The notes: a model not told the origin generated them from the sequence alone. A DNA stretch of 64,000 nt from Flavobacterium chilense (GCF_001602525.1 NZ_LSYT01000010.1:186001-250000); one strand, 5' to 3'. Positions 53,955 to 62,212 are shown, counted from the stretch's first letter. Program-made: numbers and translations.

Positions 53955-54040
53955 AAATCTACTTTTTATAAAAATAAATTGTAGATTTTTTTTACTTGCG
54001 CTTCTTTCTGCAGATCTTTCCTGGATTGAAATTAATCTAC
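53955..54040. repeat. Dispersed GTAGATTT repeat, copy B
   Basis: GTAGATT at 53,981 and AATCTAC at 54,034 enclose GCGCTTCTTTCTGCAGATCT and TTTCCTGG, similar in layout to copy D. An extra AAATCTAC lies at 53,955-53,962. Confidence 0.6.
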
Positions 54041-54110
54041 TTTTAAATTATACCAGTCGTAGTCATAAAACTTTTCATACATTTGTTTACAACCAACTAA
54101 AGAACTTTTT

Positions 54111-54473
54111 ATGAGTAGAAAATACCATTTATCTTATGATGCAATTGACGTTAAAAAGGATTTTGGAGATAGCTATGATGAAGCCAAAAGATACCTATTA
54201 TGTGTACTAGGAAATACTGGATATCTTAAAATATCTTCTTATTGCGAATCGACACTAGTACTTGAATACGATCAGATGCAATCAAAATTGTTTCATTATT
54301 TAAAAACAAATCTTGCAAAATATTTTCATTACTCAGTCTCTCTTGTGGCTATAAGTGAATCAGGAACCGGGTTCATAAATCACAGTCAAAATGTGCATCT
54401 TAATTTACGTTTGAAACTAGAACTTAAAAATATTTCCTGTGATAATTTAAAAAAAGAAATTACAAATTACTAA
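54111..54473 (+). CDS. Small protein of unknown function
   Basis: A 120-residue soluble protein starting MSRKYHLSYDAIDVKKDFGD. It has alternating helix and strand patterns, three Cys (LLCVLG, SYCEST, ISCDNL) and no membrane span or recognisable domain. It is the only plus-strand gene between the tmRNA fragment and the phage-like operon, and it ends at a terminator shared with that operon. By position it might be a regulator or accessory phage gene, but nothing in the sequence proves that. Confidence 0.55.
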   Translation: MSRKYHLSYDAIDVKKDFGDSYDEAKRYLLCVLGNTGYLKISSYCESTLVLEYDQMQSKLFHYLKTNLAKYFHYSVSLVAISESGTGFINHSQNVHLNLRLKLELKNISCDNLKKEITNY

Positions 54474-54504
54474 GTAAATAATCCTTAGAATAGATCACAA
54501 AAAA

Positions 54505-54535
54505 AAATCCCGTTGCAAAACTTGCAACGGGATTT
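54505..54535. terminator. Terminator of the phage-like operon
   Basis: Perfect 14-bp stem AAATCCCGTTGCAA with a 3-base loop, between the convergent 54,111 gene and the last gene of the minus-strand operon. Confidence 0.92.
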
Positions 54536-54558
54536 CTTAACTAAAAATAAAAAACTAA

Positions 54559-55653
54559 CTAAAAAAACTTATTTCTGATCTCCACTTTTAAACTGAATGC
54601 CTGACAAAAAATAGAAAACCCTCCATCTACAGCCTTAACAGTATTAAAATCGAACGGTACATAAGTACCTGTATCATCACTGCTATTTACCATCAAATAT
54701 ACCTCATTAGTCCTTACATCCTGATAAATTCTAAGTAAATGATATTTCCCTCGAAAATAATTAAAACTCGAAGTAACTTTAACATACATTCCATTTAACT
54801 GGAAAGTTTCAGACATTGGAAATAACCTGTTTTCTTCAAAATCTTGTGGCATGTTATTTTTCCCTCCCTGATTGTCGAAATGATTAATATTCCATACCGA
54901 TATAGAAGAAGTACTCCCGATATTGAATACACTCTGAACAATATAAGGAATTCTGACCGCAGAAGTAAAACCATACACATTCCCTCTATACTGTGGGCTA
55001 TCATAAACCTTAAAAAACTTGGTTTTCTCTTCGGGAAAATTATTTACAGATACTTCCTGCACCGCAGACAAATCTTTATCAAAGAAAAAATACTGTGAAA
55101 GCGCATTTAGTAAACTATCCATAGTACTATTATCAATTGCAGGCTGGCAAAGTTCTCCCCAAACCTCCTGATAATTAAACACCAAAGGATTTAAATTATA
55201 TGCCGTTTCTGAAAGGATCATAAACATATCAGGACGGTTTAAATCCTTTACAATACTCTGATTAGATGCAAAAGAAGCAATCAAAGTATTATCCATCTTC
55301 ATCAACAATACATTTCCGTTACTTGTTTTTACAAATTTTATAATCCTTTTCTCGGCTGGCGGTGGAAATGAAATTGAAAAAAACTTCTGGGATAATTGAG
55401 CAAAAAACTCATTGGCACTCTCCGCCAGTATTGGAGGATTACAGTATTCAAGATTAAAATCACTGTAATTTAAGTGCTGTGTACTCCATTCTCTGGACTG
55501 ATCGGATTTTAATTCAAAAAAATCGTCTGATCTTTTTACACTTTGTTTTGCAGCAAAGCAGCATACCTCATAAGCTATTCCTTCATCTTGGTTCATTAAT
55601 GCAACGATATTGCCGTCTCGCTTTTCAAAGTATTTTGTCTTGTTGACTATCAT
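54559..55653 (-). CDS. Phage-like protein of unknown function (possible spike)
   Basis: A 364-residue protein with no signal peptide or membrane span. Rich in Asn, Phe, Ser and Tyr with beta-strand alternation (IPYIVQSVFNIGSTSSISVW, FNYFRGKYHLLRIYQ). It is the last and largest structural-type gene in the operon. Its composition suits an extracellular or virion surface protein such as a spike or receptor-binding protein. No known family was recognised; the suggestion rests on composition and place. Confidence 0.55.
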   Translation of the reverse strand: MIVNKTKYFEKRDGNIVALMNQDEGIAYEVCCFAAKQSVKRSDDFFELKSDQSREWSTQHLNYSDFNLEYCNPPILAESANEFFAQLSQKFFSISFPPPAEKRIIKFVKTSNGNVLLMKMDNTLIASFASNQSIVKDLNRPDMFMILSETAYNLNPLVFNYQEVWGELCQPAIDNSTMDSLLNALSQYFFFDKDLSAVQEVSVNNFPEEKTKFFKVYDSPQYRGNVYGFTSAVRIPYIVQSVFNIGSTSSISVWNINHFDNQGGKNNMPQDFEENRLFPMSETFQLNGMYVKVTSSFNYFRGKYHLLRIYQDVRTNEVYLMVNSSDDTGTYVPFDFNTVKAVDGGFSIFCQAFSLKVEIRNKFF

Positions 55654-55656
55654 TAC

Positions 55657-55848
55657 TTATTTTTTAACGGTTCTTTTCGCTGTTTTCTTTTTAACGATTG
55701 GCTTTTTAACTGTCGTTTTTACGATTTTCCCGCCTTTAATGTACTTGAATCCTTTTTTTAAAGTTCCGTCGGTTTTTAATCCTGTAGCTTTTAAAACACC
55801 ACTACATACTTTTTTTAATCCTTTTACTGTTTTTTTCTTAACTGCCAT
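55657..55848 (-). CDS. Lys-rich basic protein
   Basis: A 63-residue protein in which about one third of residues are Lys, with repeats of the type KKTVKKPIVKKKTAKRTVKK at the end. It probably binds nucleic acid or an acidic surface. It lies 3 bases upstream (in reading order) of the spike-like gene and downstream of the ATPase, whose own linker has similar KK/KT repeats. A role in genome condensation or packaging is possible but not shown. Confidence 0.6.
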   Translation of the reverse strand: MAVKKKTVKGLKKVCSGVLKATGLKTDGTLKKGFKYIKGGKIVKTTVKKPIVKKKTAKRTVKK

Positions 55849-55891
55849 GATTGATTGTTTTTGATTGATTGAATAATTAATTTTTTAAATT

Positions 55892-55951
55892 GTAGATTTT
55901 TGAAGGGAAATTCCCTGGATAAATGAGCTGCCGGCTTTGAAAAAAATCTAC
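55892..55951. repeat. Dispersed GTAGATTT repeat, copy C
   Basis: GTAGATTTTT (55,892-55,901) and AAAAATCTAC (55,942-55,951) flank AGGGAAATTCCCT, itself a palindrome, and GCCGGC. It lies in the gap between the ATPase and the Lys-rich protein gene. Confidence 0.7.
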
Positions 55952-55955
55952 TTTA

Positions 55956-57083
55956 TTAGCTTACCGTAAACGATAATTTTTTAATTTGGGTTGTTACTGG
56001 TTCTGGCGGTGCTTCGGGTGTCGCCCGCACCAGTTTTTTACTAAAAATATTGAATTTCAATTCGTCGAGCGGTCTATCCTGATAACGATTCTTATCTGCC
56101 CAAATGTAATTTTCCTTGTAATTGGACATCTTTTCAGTGAACAAAATTACATCGCCATCAAACTGGCTTTTACTCCCGCCACGCATTTTGCCGTCTGAAG
56201 TTTGTTGAAAAATGACAATAAATAATTTACCATCATATTTCTTTCTCAAATCTTTATCTACTTCAAAACCCTTGTGCATTTCCTGCATTTTTGAGAAACT
56301 GTCAATTATAATAACATCGTTGTTTTTTATAAGCTTCTCTAAATCCGAAACACTTTTGATTTCAGGGGCTTCAATGTTTTGCAAAGCCTTTGCATTTAAA
56401 TATTCAGCGGCTTTACTGTAATACAAACTACTCTCTGGGTGTTCTTCTATACTGGCATGACCCGTTTTATAGTTTTGAGCCAGTGCATTCATAAACTGAA
56501 AACACATTCTTGTTTTCATTGAACCCTGACCACCAGTAAGAGTAATCACAACACTTTCTTTTTCTTTTTGCTCAATATTTCCTAAAAACTCCGAGATATC
56601 CGTATTCTCAATTTTAAATAAATCTACCTTGGAAGGTTTATTTGCCATTTTATAAGCCAGTGAATTTTTATTAACATTGACCATTGCAACGGGTTTTGTT
56701 TTCTTTGCAACTATTTCTTTTTTCTTTGCAGCTGGCTTTAAAAAGATCTTCTTTTCTTCTATTGGCTTTGCAATTGTTTTTTTGATCGCAATTGGTCTTT
56801 GTTTTTTTTTTCGTTTTGTAACTGTTTTTTTCCATACCCTTTTTGGATTTAAATTGGTATGAAATTCAAATGCAGTTTTATCAGGAGCATTTAAACCATA
56901 AGGCTCAACAAGGTTGTTTATCTCAATCAAAAACGTATCGTCCTGAAAGGCTTGTAGCACTTTTATGACCCGTTTTGAAATAACCGTATGTTTCTCTTTT
57001 TCGGCTTTTAAAAGCAAATTTTCAAGTGTTTTCCTCGAAACAATCAGTCCGTTAAGGCTGTTAAATTCTTGTGCTAATGTCAT
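55956..57083 (-). CDS. RecA-fold ATPase with basic linker
   Basis: A 375-residue protein. Residues 1-85 are helical. A very basic Lys-rich linker (about 85-140, e.g. VTKRKKKQRPIAIKKT) leads into a RecA/RadA/DnaB-like ATPase: Walker A is LTGGQGSMKTRMCFQF, Walker B NDVIIIDSFSKM, and a sensor-like strand IVIFQQTSDGKMRGGS. Tailed-phage terminases have other motifs, and so do the FtsK/HerA-type packaging ATPases of PRD1-like phages. It could therefore be a replication ATPase or a divergent packaging motor. Its position among structural genes favours packaging or virion assembly. Confidence 0.65.
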   Translation of the reverse strand: MTLAQEFNSLNGLIVSRKTLENLLLKAEKEKHTVISKRVIKVLQAFQDDTFLIEINNLVEPYGLNAPDKTAFEFHTNLNPKRVWKKTVTKRKKKQRPIAIKKTIAKPIEEKKIFLKPAAKKKEIVAKKTKPVAMVNVNKNSLAYKMANKPSKVDLFKIENTDISEFLGNIEQKEKESVVITLTGGQGSMKTRMCFQFMNALAQNYKTGHASIEEHPESSLYYSKAAEYLNAKALQNIEAPEIKSVSDLEKLIKNNDVIIIDSFSKMQEMHKGFEVDKDLRKKYDGKLFIVIFQQTSDGKMRGGSKSQFDGDVILFTEKMSNYKENYIWADKNRYQDRPLDELKFNIFSKKLVRATPEAPPEPVTTQIKKLSFTVS

Positions 57084-57084
57084 T

Positions 57085-57567
57085 TTAAGAAATTTTATGT
57101 TCTGTTCCCAAAATGCTTACAATAGCCTCCATTCGAATATCATTGCTATTAAAATTACTGGTATTGACAAATGAAAGAATGTTTGTTATGGTAGTTTGTA
57201 AATCCAATTGGATTGGCACATTGGCAATAATAGTACTGGAATTTGCTTTAATGGTTACAGCGCTGACATTTATATTTGCTGATCCTAGAAGCATATTTTT
57301 TTTATCATAAAATAAAATTCGCTTTAAGGTCACTGCCAAAATTTGTGCACTGAAATTCTCCGAAGTGGGATTTACTAGCTTAAAATCCAAATTGAATGTT
57401 ACAAATGGCTTTCCGTCATTCCATTTGGCATCTAATTTTTTAAAAGCTACCGGATAAATCTTGACAAACTCGAACTGCTCCATTATCTTTTTTACCTTAT
57501 ATTCCAAAAAGTAATAACCCACAACGGCAACTATTCCTGCTCCAACAACTATTTTTTTAAGACTCAT
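57085..57567 (-). CDS. Membrane-anchored LEA14-like protein
   Basis: A 160-residue protein with an N-terminal span (MSLKKIVVGAGIVAVVGYYF) and a beta-sandwich-like domain. The pattern VTFNLDFKLVNPTSENFSAQ...LGSANINVSAVTIKANSSTII is typical of LEA14/WHy domains. Its place in a phage-like operon suggests a virion membrane protein. It precedes the ATPase by one base. Confidence 0.55.
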   Translation of the reverse strand: MSLKKIVVGAGIVAVVGYYFLEYKVKKIMEQFEFVKIYPVAFKKLDAKWNDGKPFVTFNLDFKLVNPTSENFSAQILAVTLKRILFYDKKNMLLGSANINVSAVTIKANSSTIIANVPIQLDLQTTITNILSFVNTSNFNSNDIRMEAIVSILGTEHKIS

Positions 57568-57579
57568 TTTTTTGATTTT

Positions 57580-58134
57580 TTAAATAAAAATTCTCGCTAT
57601 TCTCCAACATAAAAACAAGACAAACAAAACTCCTAAACAAGCCAGTATTTTAACCCAAAAAGGGATATATTTCACTGGAATATATTTTATTAATTTATCT
57701 CCCTTGATATAGACCGTTTTTTTATTTGTGGCTGTACTTTCATTCTTAGTCTGCGCAATTTTCTGCCATGCAATAATTTGATTTATCAAACTGTCGTAAT
57801 AAATCCCCGATTCATTGTCCCCTGACTTTTTACTACTATTAAGCAATTTAAGTATTCGTTCAAGTTCGGCTTTAGTAACGCTGTCACATTCGGGTTTTGC
57901 TGTTTTAATATCAGGAACCTGAATTTTTAAAGTATCATTAATAGCCCTGTTTAAAACAATGACTTTTAGACTGTCCTTTTTTTGATCTAAAACCGTTTCA
58001 ATTGTATGATTACTTTCAATTGGTTTGGCTTTACAACTATGCAATGCCGTAAAAAGTGCACAACAAAGCAGGATGCAGAAAAGCACTTTTAAAAATAATT
58101 TCATCGGGTTTTGTTGATTTGTATTTGTTTGCAT
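57580..58134 (-). CDS. Spanin-like lipoprotein with C-terminal membrane span
   Basis: A 184-residue protein. After an N-terminal hydrophobic segment (LFCILLCCALFTALHSC) there is a lipobox-like LHSC. A charged, mostly helical periplasmic part follows (about 35-150). A strong C-terminal membrane span ends the protein (FWVKILACLGVLFVLFLCW). Outer-membrane lipoylation at one end and an inner-membrane span at the other is the layout of unimolecular spanins, which fuse the two membranes in lysis. It lies right after holin and endolysin. The start may instead be the Met at codon 11 (58,104). Confidence 0.6.
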   Translation of the reverse strand: MQTNTNQQNPMKLFLKVLFCILLCCALFTALHSCKAKPIESNHTIETVLDQKKDSLKVIVLNRAINDTLKIQVPDIKTAKPECDSVTKAELERILKLLNSSKKSGDNESGIYYDSLINQIIAWQKIAQTKNESTATNKKTVYIKGDKLIKYIPVKYIPFWVKILACLGVLFVLFLCWRIARIFI

Positions 58135-58137
58135 GAT

Positions 58138-58476
58138 CTATTTCATTTTTAATTTTAACATTGCTTTTAAACCATCAAAAATGCTGCTTATAAGTTCCTC
58201 TACTTCACTATGAATAAGAGTGGAGAGAGAACCGCCCCAAGCGCAGATCACATAAGTAAACATCTTATTGATGTTCAGATATTGATCGCAAACGGCATAA
58301 ACAGAGAATGCAACAAAAAAGCTTATGATTGCTTCGGCTAAAAACCAGCTGAACCGTGGTTTCTTACCTTTTTGAATAGCCAAGTAGATTTTTGTAAATA
58401 CTCCCGCAAGTACAACAATCAGGAATAAAAAATAATCCTGGTAATATTTAAGTTCGTTTATGATTGTGTTTTTCAT
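58138..58476 (-). CDS. Holin-like membrane protein
   Basis: A 112-residue protein with three hydrophobic segments (about 13-32, 45-65, 73-92), a short Lys-rich loop (QKGKKPRF) and a charged C-terminus, matching phage holins of the LydA/phage_holin_4 kinds in size and topology. Its ATG overlaps the last 4 bases of the endolysin gene, so the two are translationally coupled. It would make the holes that let the endolysin reach the wall. Confidence 0.65.
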   Translation of the reverse strand: MKNTIINELKYYQDYFLFLIVVLAGVFTKIYLAIQKGKKPRFSWFLAEAIISFFVAFSVYAVCDQYLNINKMFTYVICAWGGSLSTLIHSEVEELISSIFDGLKAMLKLKMK

Positions 58477-59168
58477 GTTGGGTTTTGTTTATAAGGTGTA
58501 AGCCAATTCCAAGCGTAAGCGCTGATGCTAGTAAAATTAGGTAGTGGTTTCGATTTTTTTTTTAATAACTCAATACTGATGTTTTGAGTTTTATAGAATT
58601 TAAATTTGGAAATTCGATCTGCCAGCCCGTTGGTTTTTCCATTTACTTTCCTTGTAATGTCCGTGATTAAATTAGCATCCGCCAAAGGATTTAATTTCTT
58701 GTAAACAGAGAAGAACCAGGCCGAGCAATCCACTGCAATAGCGGTCTGTAAAAGCAAATCGGGATTATTTACCACGTCATAACCCGAATACTTTTTATAG
58801 GCTTCGTAATTGGCTCTGCCTGTTAGCTGTATAAAACCTCTGCCTCGGTATTTCCATCCGTCACCACTTGCCATATTGCCGTTACCGTTACTATTGGCAT
58901 AACCAATATTAGCAATCATTTGTTGGTTGGCTTTGTGATCGGCTGTTCTTCCATATTTTTTGACTTCGGCTAAAGTCATTCGGGAATTAAAAGGACTGGT
59001 TGCCAAAAGCCCCTCGGGGCTGTAATTCAGGTTTTCAACCATACGGGTGAAATTGCCCGATTCATGGGATAACTGGGCTAAGAAATGGGCTATCCTAAGG
59101 GGTGTATTCAAACTGTATTTTACAAAGGCATTTAAAAAAATACCGCTGTTATCTAAAATAAAACTCAT
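58473..59168 (-). CDS. GH19-type endolysin
   Basis: A 231-residue glycoside hydrolase 19 (chitinase/lysozyme-like) protein without a signal peptide. The catalytic Glu is expected in AHFLAQLSHESGNFTRMVEN, and the family motif WKYRGRGFIQLTGRANY is intact. Many phages of Gram-negative bacteria use GH19 enzymes to cut peptidoglycan. The start overlaps the stop of the upstream 33-residue protein by one base. Export through the holin is expected. Confidence 0.9.
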   Translation of the reverse strand: MSFILDNSGIFLNAFVKYSLNTPLRIAHFLAQLSHESGNFTRMVENLNYSPEGLLATSPFNSRMTLAEVKKYGRTADHKANQQMIANIGYANSNGNGNMASGDGWKYRGRGFIQLTGRANYEAYKKYSGYDVVNNPDLLLQTAIAVDCSAWFFSVYKKLNPLADANLITDITRKVNGKTNGLADRISKFKFYKTQNISIELLKKKSKPLPNFTSISAYAWNWLTPYKQNPT

Positions 59169-59269
59169 TATAATATCACTTTTTTAGGGGTTGTTTTTGT
59201 TTTTGTCAGCAAATAAATTAGTCCTGTTAGGACTACTGTACCTATGATAATTTTTTCAGTATTTGCCAT
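59168..59269 (-). CDS. 33-residue single-span protein
   Basis: ATG at 59,269: MANTEKIIIGTVVLTGLIYL then LLTKTKTTPKK. One membrane span and a Lys-rich tail. It fits exactly between its neighbours: one base after the upstream stop and one-base overlap with the endolysin start, which supports real translation. Similar short N-anchored proteins recur in the operon. Confidence 0.6.
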   Translation of the reverse strand: MANTEKIIIGTVVLTGLIYLLTKTKTTPKKVIL

Positions 59270-59270
59270 T

Positions 59271-59903
59271 TTAATATCCTTTTACGGCGCTGGCATTTAC
59301 AAAATAGTAAACCCCGTCACGATTGATTAAATATTGTTCTCCGACTTTAGAGCCAACAAAAACACCGATATGCTCCCCATAATCAAAACTGCCACCGATA
59401 AAGGGTTTTGCACCGGAATTGAAATACGATCCGCTTGCTGTTTTCTTAGCATTGAAGACACTAACATTGTTTTGGTTTGCCATTACTTTCTGACCTACTC
59501 TTGGCATTACAAGTGCTGTAGGCTTTTCTTTTACCGCTGATTTGGAAACTGTTTTTAAGTACGCATTAATACTGATTTTTGAAACTCCTTTACGACTTTG
59601 CAAAGCGCTGAGTGTATTGGTTCCAAAATCTCCATCAATTCCAACCCCTAAAAGCCTTTGCAATTCTCTGACTTCAATACCCTTGCTTCCTCTGCCAAGC
59701 ATTTTGTTTTTGTTTAAAACTGCTCCTGTGCTTGGAATAGAAACCGCTTCGCTTTTTGGCGGGTCAGGTGTAAATTCCGGAACAGCGTTTAAAAGATCAT
59801 CGTTTTTCTCTTGTTGCTTTTTTTTCCAATACAAATAACCTATACCGCCAACCGCTACAAGTCCAACACCAATTAATACCTTATCTTCATTTTTCACTTT
59901 CAT
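59271..59903 (-). CDS. Membrane-anchored peptidoglycan-binding protein
   Basis: A 210-residue protein: one N-terminal span (about 8-27), a Pro-rich spacer, a PG_binding_1 domain at about 70-115 (GSKGIEVRELQRLLGVGIDG, DFGTNTLSALQ), and an SH3-like C-terminal part (GEHIGVFVGSKVGEQYLINR). In virions with an internal membrane such proteins help puncture the wall on entry; alternatively it may help lysis. It begins the lysis part of the operon. Confidence 0.7.
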   Translation of the reverse strand: MKVKNEDKVLIGVGLVAVGGIGYLYWKKKQQEKNDDLLNAVPEFTPDPPKSEAVSIPSTGAVLNKNKMLGRGSKGIEVRELQRLLGVGIDGDFGTNTLSALQSRKGVSKISINAYLKTVSKSAVKEKPTALVMPRVGQKVMANQNNVSVFNAKKTASGSYFNSGAKPFIGGSFDYGEHIGVFVGSKVGEQYLINRDGVYYFVNASAVKGY

Positions 59904-59924
59904 GCTTTCTCTTTTTTTTTAATT

Positions 59925-59984
59925 GTAGATTTTTTTTCAATAGATCCGCAGCTGCAGCTTTTCCTGGCGCGCTAAAAAATCTAC
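59925..59984. repeat. Dispersed GTAGATTT repeat, copy D
   Basis: GTAGATTTTTT (59,925-59,935) and AAAAAATCTAC (59,974-59,984) form an 11-bp inverted pair around ATCCGCAGCTGCAG. The left 33 bases match copy A near the integrase at 31 positions. Confidence 0.8.
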
Positions 59985-60014
59985 TTTTAGGGTTGTTGAT
60001 CTCTGTATTCTCTT

Positions 60015-60443
60015 TTATAAATAACTAGGGAATTTCTTCCTGAGCAAAGAATAATCGGCATCGTTAAGCTCTTCTTTGAGCCATGTTTTAAGGGGCAACT
60101 TACTCCCGCCAATTGTATTGTAACCTAAAACTCGATTGTAATTCTTAAGTCCAAAAGTTTTACTTATAAGCCCAAACTGAGCCTGAGAAACACCTGTGAG
60201 AGTTTCAAAAATCAAAGTTTCATCTGTACCACTATATCGGTTCATAGCCTCATAGAGTAAGGCTACTTTTTGACTGGCAGAGAAAACAGGAACTAAATTC
60301 ACGTCACCTTCATCGATGTACTTTTTATTGCTGCCTAAAAGAGATTTACCGTTTTTATTGGTTTTAGTCAAGAAATAGGCGCCTAAACCTAAAATTACTA
60401 CTGATGCAGTTACTATAATTACTTTTTTCTGTGTTGTCATCAT
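60015..60443 (-). CDS. Single-span protein with annexin-repeat-like domain (1)
   Basis: A 142-residue protein with an N-terminal span (KKVIIVTASVVILGLGAYFL). The C-terminal 75 residues follow the annexin-repeat spacing: GTDETLIFETLTGVSQAQFG, then LKTWLKEELNDADYSLLRK. The type-2 Ca site loop (GxGTDE) is partly present as SGTDE. The upstream neighbour carries a related domain. A structural or membrane-binding role in a virion is suggested. Confidence 0.55.
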   Translation of the reverse strand: MMTTQKKVIIVTASVVILGLGAYFLTKTNKNGKSLLGSNKKYIDEGDVNLVPVFSASQKVALLYEAMNRYSGTDETLIFETLTGVSQAQFGLISKTFGLKNYNRVLGYNTIGGSKLPLKTWLKEELNDADYSLLRKKFPSYL

Positions 60444-60922
60444 TAGAAAAATCCTTTTATTAAAAATCTCAATTTAGTAATATCATCTTCCTTAAACTGA
60501 TCCTGTAGCCATTCCACTAAGTTCATTTTGACAAGGGTGGCGCTTCTGCGCTCCCCAAATTCATTATAAACCCGGATAAAACCGTTGTGATTGAGTCCTG
60601 TTAAATTATTCTCAACTGTTTTGTAATTTGCCCCAAAACCAAGCAGTGCTGTATAAATTGCTTCGGCTCTTGCTTTAGCCTGCGTAACATTGATATTACT
60701 GGGTTTGAATCTTACATCTTCCTGAAGCCTCGAGAAACCTTTGAAGACTTTGTAATATAAAACAGTGACCAAACCCCCAACGAGCAAAACTTTAAGTAAT
60801 GTGATTCCTGCGCTGATTCCCTTTTTTGCATTTTCCTGCGAATTGGCAATTGCCTTTTGCCCTTGTGGACTAGCCAGAACAGTTGCAACTACAGCAGGAT
60901 TAGACAATCCTCTTTTTCTCAT
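60443..60922 (-). CDS. Single-span protein with annexin-repeat-like domain (2)
   Basis: A 159-residue protein: N-terminal basic start, one span (about 38-57), then a helical domain with the same plan as its neighbour (FGANYKTVENNLTGLNHNGF, then LVEWLQDQFKEDDITKLR). It seems to be a diverged paralogue of the gene at 60,015 with another Ca-loop sequence. The start and stop of the two genes overlap by one base. Confidence 0.55.
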   Translation of the reverse strand: MRKRGLSNPAVVATVLASPQGQKAIANSQENAKKGISAGITLLKVLLVGGLVTVLYYKVFKGFSRLQEDVRFKPSNINVTQAKARAEAIYTALLGFGANYKTVENNLTGLNHNGFIRVYNEFGERRSATLVKMNLVEWLQDQFKEDDITKLRFLIKGFF

Positions 60923-60934
60923 TTGATGTGGTTT

Positions 60935-61138
60935 TTAGTTAGACAAAAAACCTTTTATCATTGGGAAATTAGCTTTTAACTGACTGATCGCTTTAGGGCT
61001 TTTAGATAATTCCGCAAGCTTTACAAGCACATCGTTATCCAATTGCGCTAATTCATTAAGCGCTTTGGTTTTTGCTTTAATCTCGAAAGGATTAACAGCC
61101 TGTAGGTCTATTTCAATAGTGTTTTTTATGCTTCCCAT
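60935..61138 (-). CDS. Small helical protein of unknown function
   Basis: A 67-residue soluble protein, Lys/Leu/Ala-rich and helical, with no known motif. Its start overlaps the end of the 256-residue gene by 13 bases, typical of tight phage operons. Confidence 0.55.
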   Translation of the reverse strand: MGSIKNTIEIDLQAVNPFEIKAKTKALNELAQLDNDVLVKLAELSKSPKAISQLKANFPMIKGFLSN

Positions 61139-61896
61139 AATTGGTGTTTTTTTAGTAATTGTGCCAGTTCGGTTGAAAATTCAACATTTGTATTAAGTCC
61201 TTTATTGATGCTCTCCAGTACGCTTACAACGGTATCATCAATGCTTTGCAAAGCCGTTGCAAAGTGCTGTTTGGCTTCACTCGAATAGGTTTCCATTGCC
61301 GAGCCAAGTCCTGCAACTGGCGCAGCACCTTTAAAGGCTGCTAATAATGCAGGGGCATTTTGTACTGCTCCCTGAACCGCTCCCCACAAACCGCTTTCTT
61401 TGTCTGCATTGTACTTAGACAACAATTGCTCTTCTCTGATGTCCTCATACTTTTTTTTGTATTCTTTATTTTCTGCCTTTAAAGTTTCGTTTTCTGTAAA
61501 GAGCCTTGAAGCGTCATTCTTAGCAACCATAAGGTTCATGATGTCCAATGTTCCCAATCCAAAAGAATTAGAAAAAACATCTGTCTGCGCTTGCGGGACT
61601 TTGGCGTATTGTACCGGAATTGGTGCAACTTCATTCTCTTTGGAGAAATTTACTTCAAATGATTTTCCGTCCACTTTATAAGAACTTCCGTTTTTACGTT
61701 TCAAAGTCAGGCTTAAACGCCGATAGCCTTTTGCAAATAATGCTTCGAAAAATTCTTCCGCATTCTGATACTGTTCTATAATTTCAACATGAGTTTTGTT
61801 GCGAAAAAGAAAGGAATTGGTTTGCAAATCCAAAACTGAGACTGCCGAATAGGAATCGGTATTTAATTTTTCGATTAAGTTGTCTAATTCTTGCAT
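61126..61896 (-). CDS. Phage-like protein with coiled coil
   Basis: A 256-residue protein in three parts. Residues 1-90 form an alpha/beta domain. A coiled coil spans about 125-160 (SRLFTENETLKAENKEYKKK). An Ala/Gly-rich, weakly hydrophobic stretch lies near 170-200. The C-terminus is helical. It could be a vertex or assembly protein. No family was recognised. Confidence 0.55.
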   Translation of the reverse strand: MQELDNLIEKLNTDSYSAVSVLDLQTNSFLFRNKTHVEIIEQYQNAEEFFEALFAKGYRRLSLTLKRKNGSSYKVDGKSFEVNFSKENEVAPIPVQYAKVPQAQTDVFSNSFGLGTLDIMNLMVAKNDASRLFTENETLKAENKEYKKKYEDIREEQLLSKYNADKESGLWGAVQGAVQNAPALLAAFKGAAPVAGLGSAMETYSSEAKQHFATALQSIDDTVVSVLESINKGLNTNVEFSTELAQLLKKHQLWEA

Positions 61897-62201
61897 TTGA
61901 TAAACTTTTTGTAAATAATATCGATCTCTTTCTCATTCCAGCTAAACGCTGACAACTCCTCTAAACCGCCTTTGTTTGGCGTATCAAAACGAATCTCTAA
62001 ATCAATTTTTGATATCGTACCATCGGCAGGAACTAAAACAAAGCTTTCTTTGCTTGCAACTTCAAAATCATTGATAAAGACACTAAGAATACCGTTATTT
62101 CTAACTTGCAGAGTAGTTACATTCTCAATGGTGATTTCTTTGTCTTGCGTTAGTTTTAAAAAAACAACTCCTGTATTAATTTTTATAATGTCTTGTACCA
62201 T
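61884..62201 (-). CDS. Small beta-rich protein (1)
   Basis: A 105-residue soluble protein with strand-type alternation (NTGVVFLKLTQDKEITIENV, LEIRFDTPNKGGLEELSAF). It overlaps the next gene by 13 bases. It may be a minor capsid, vertex or assembly protein, from place and composition. Confidence 0.5.
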   Translation of the reverse strand: MVQDIIKINTGVVFLKLTQDKEITIENVTTLQVRNNGILSVFINDFEVASKESFVLVPADGTISKIDLEIRFDTPNKGGLEELSAFSWNEKEIDIIYKKFIKCKN

Positions 62202-62212
62202 TTGATTTTATT

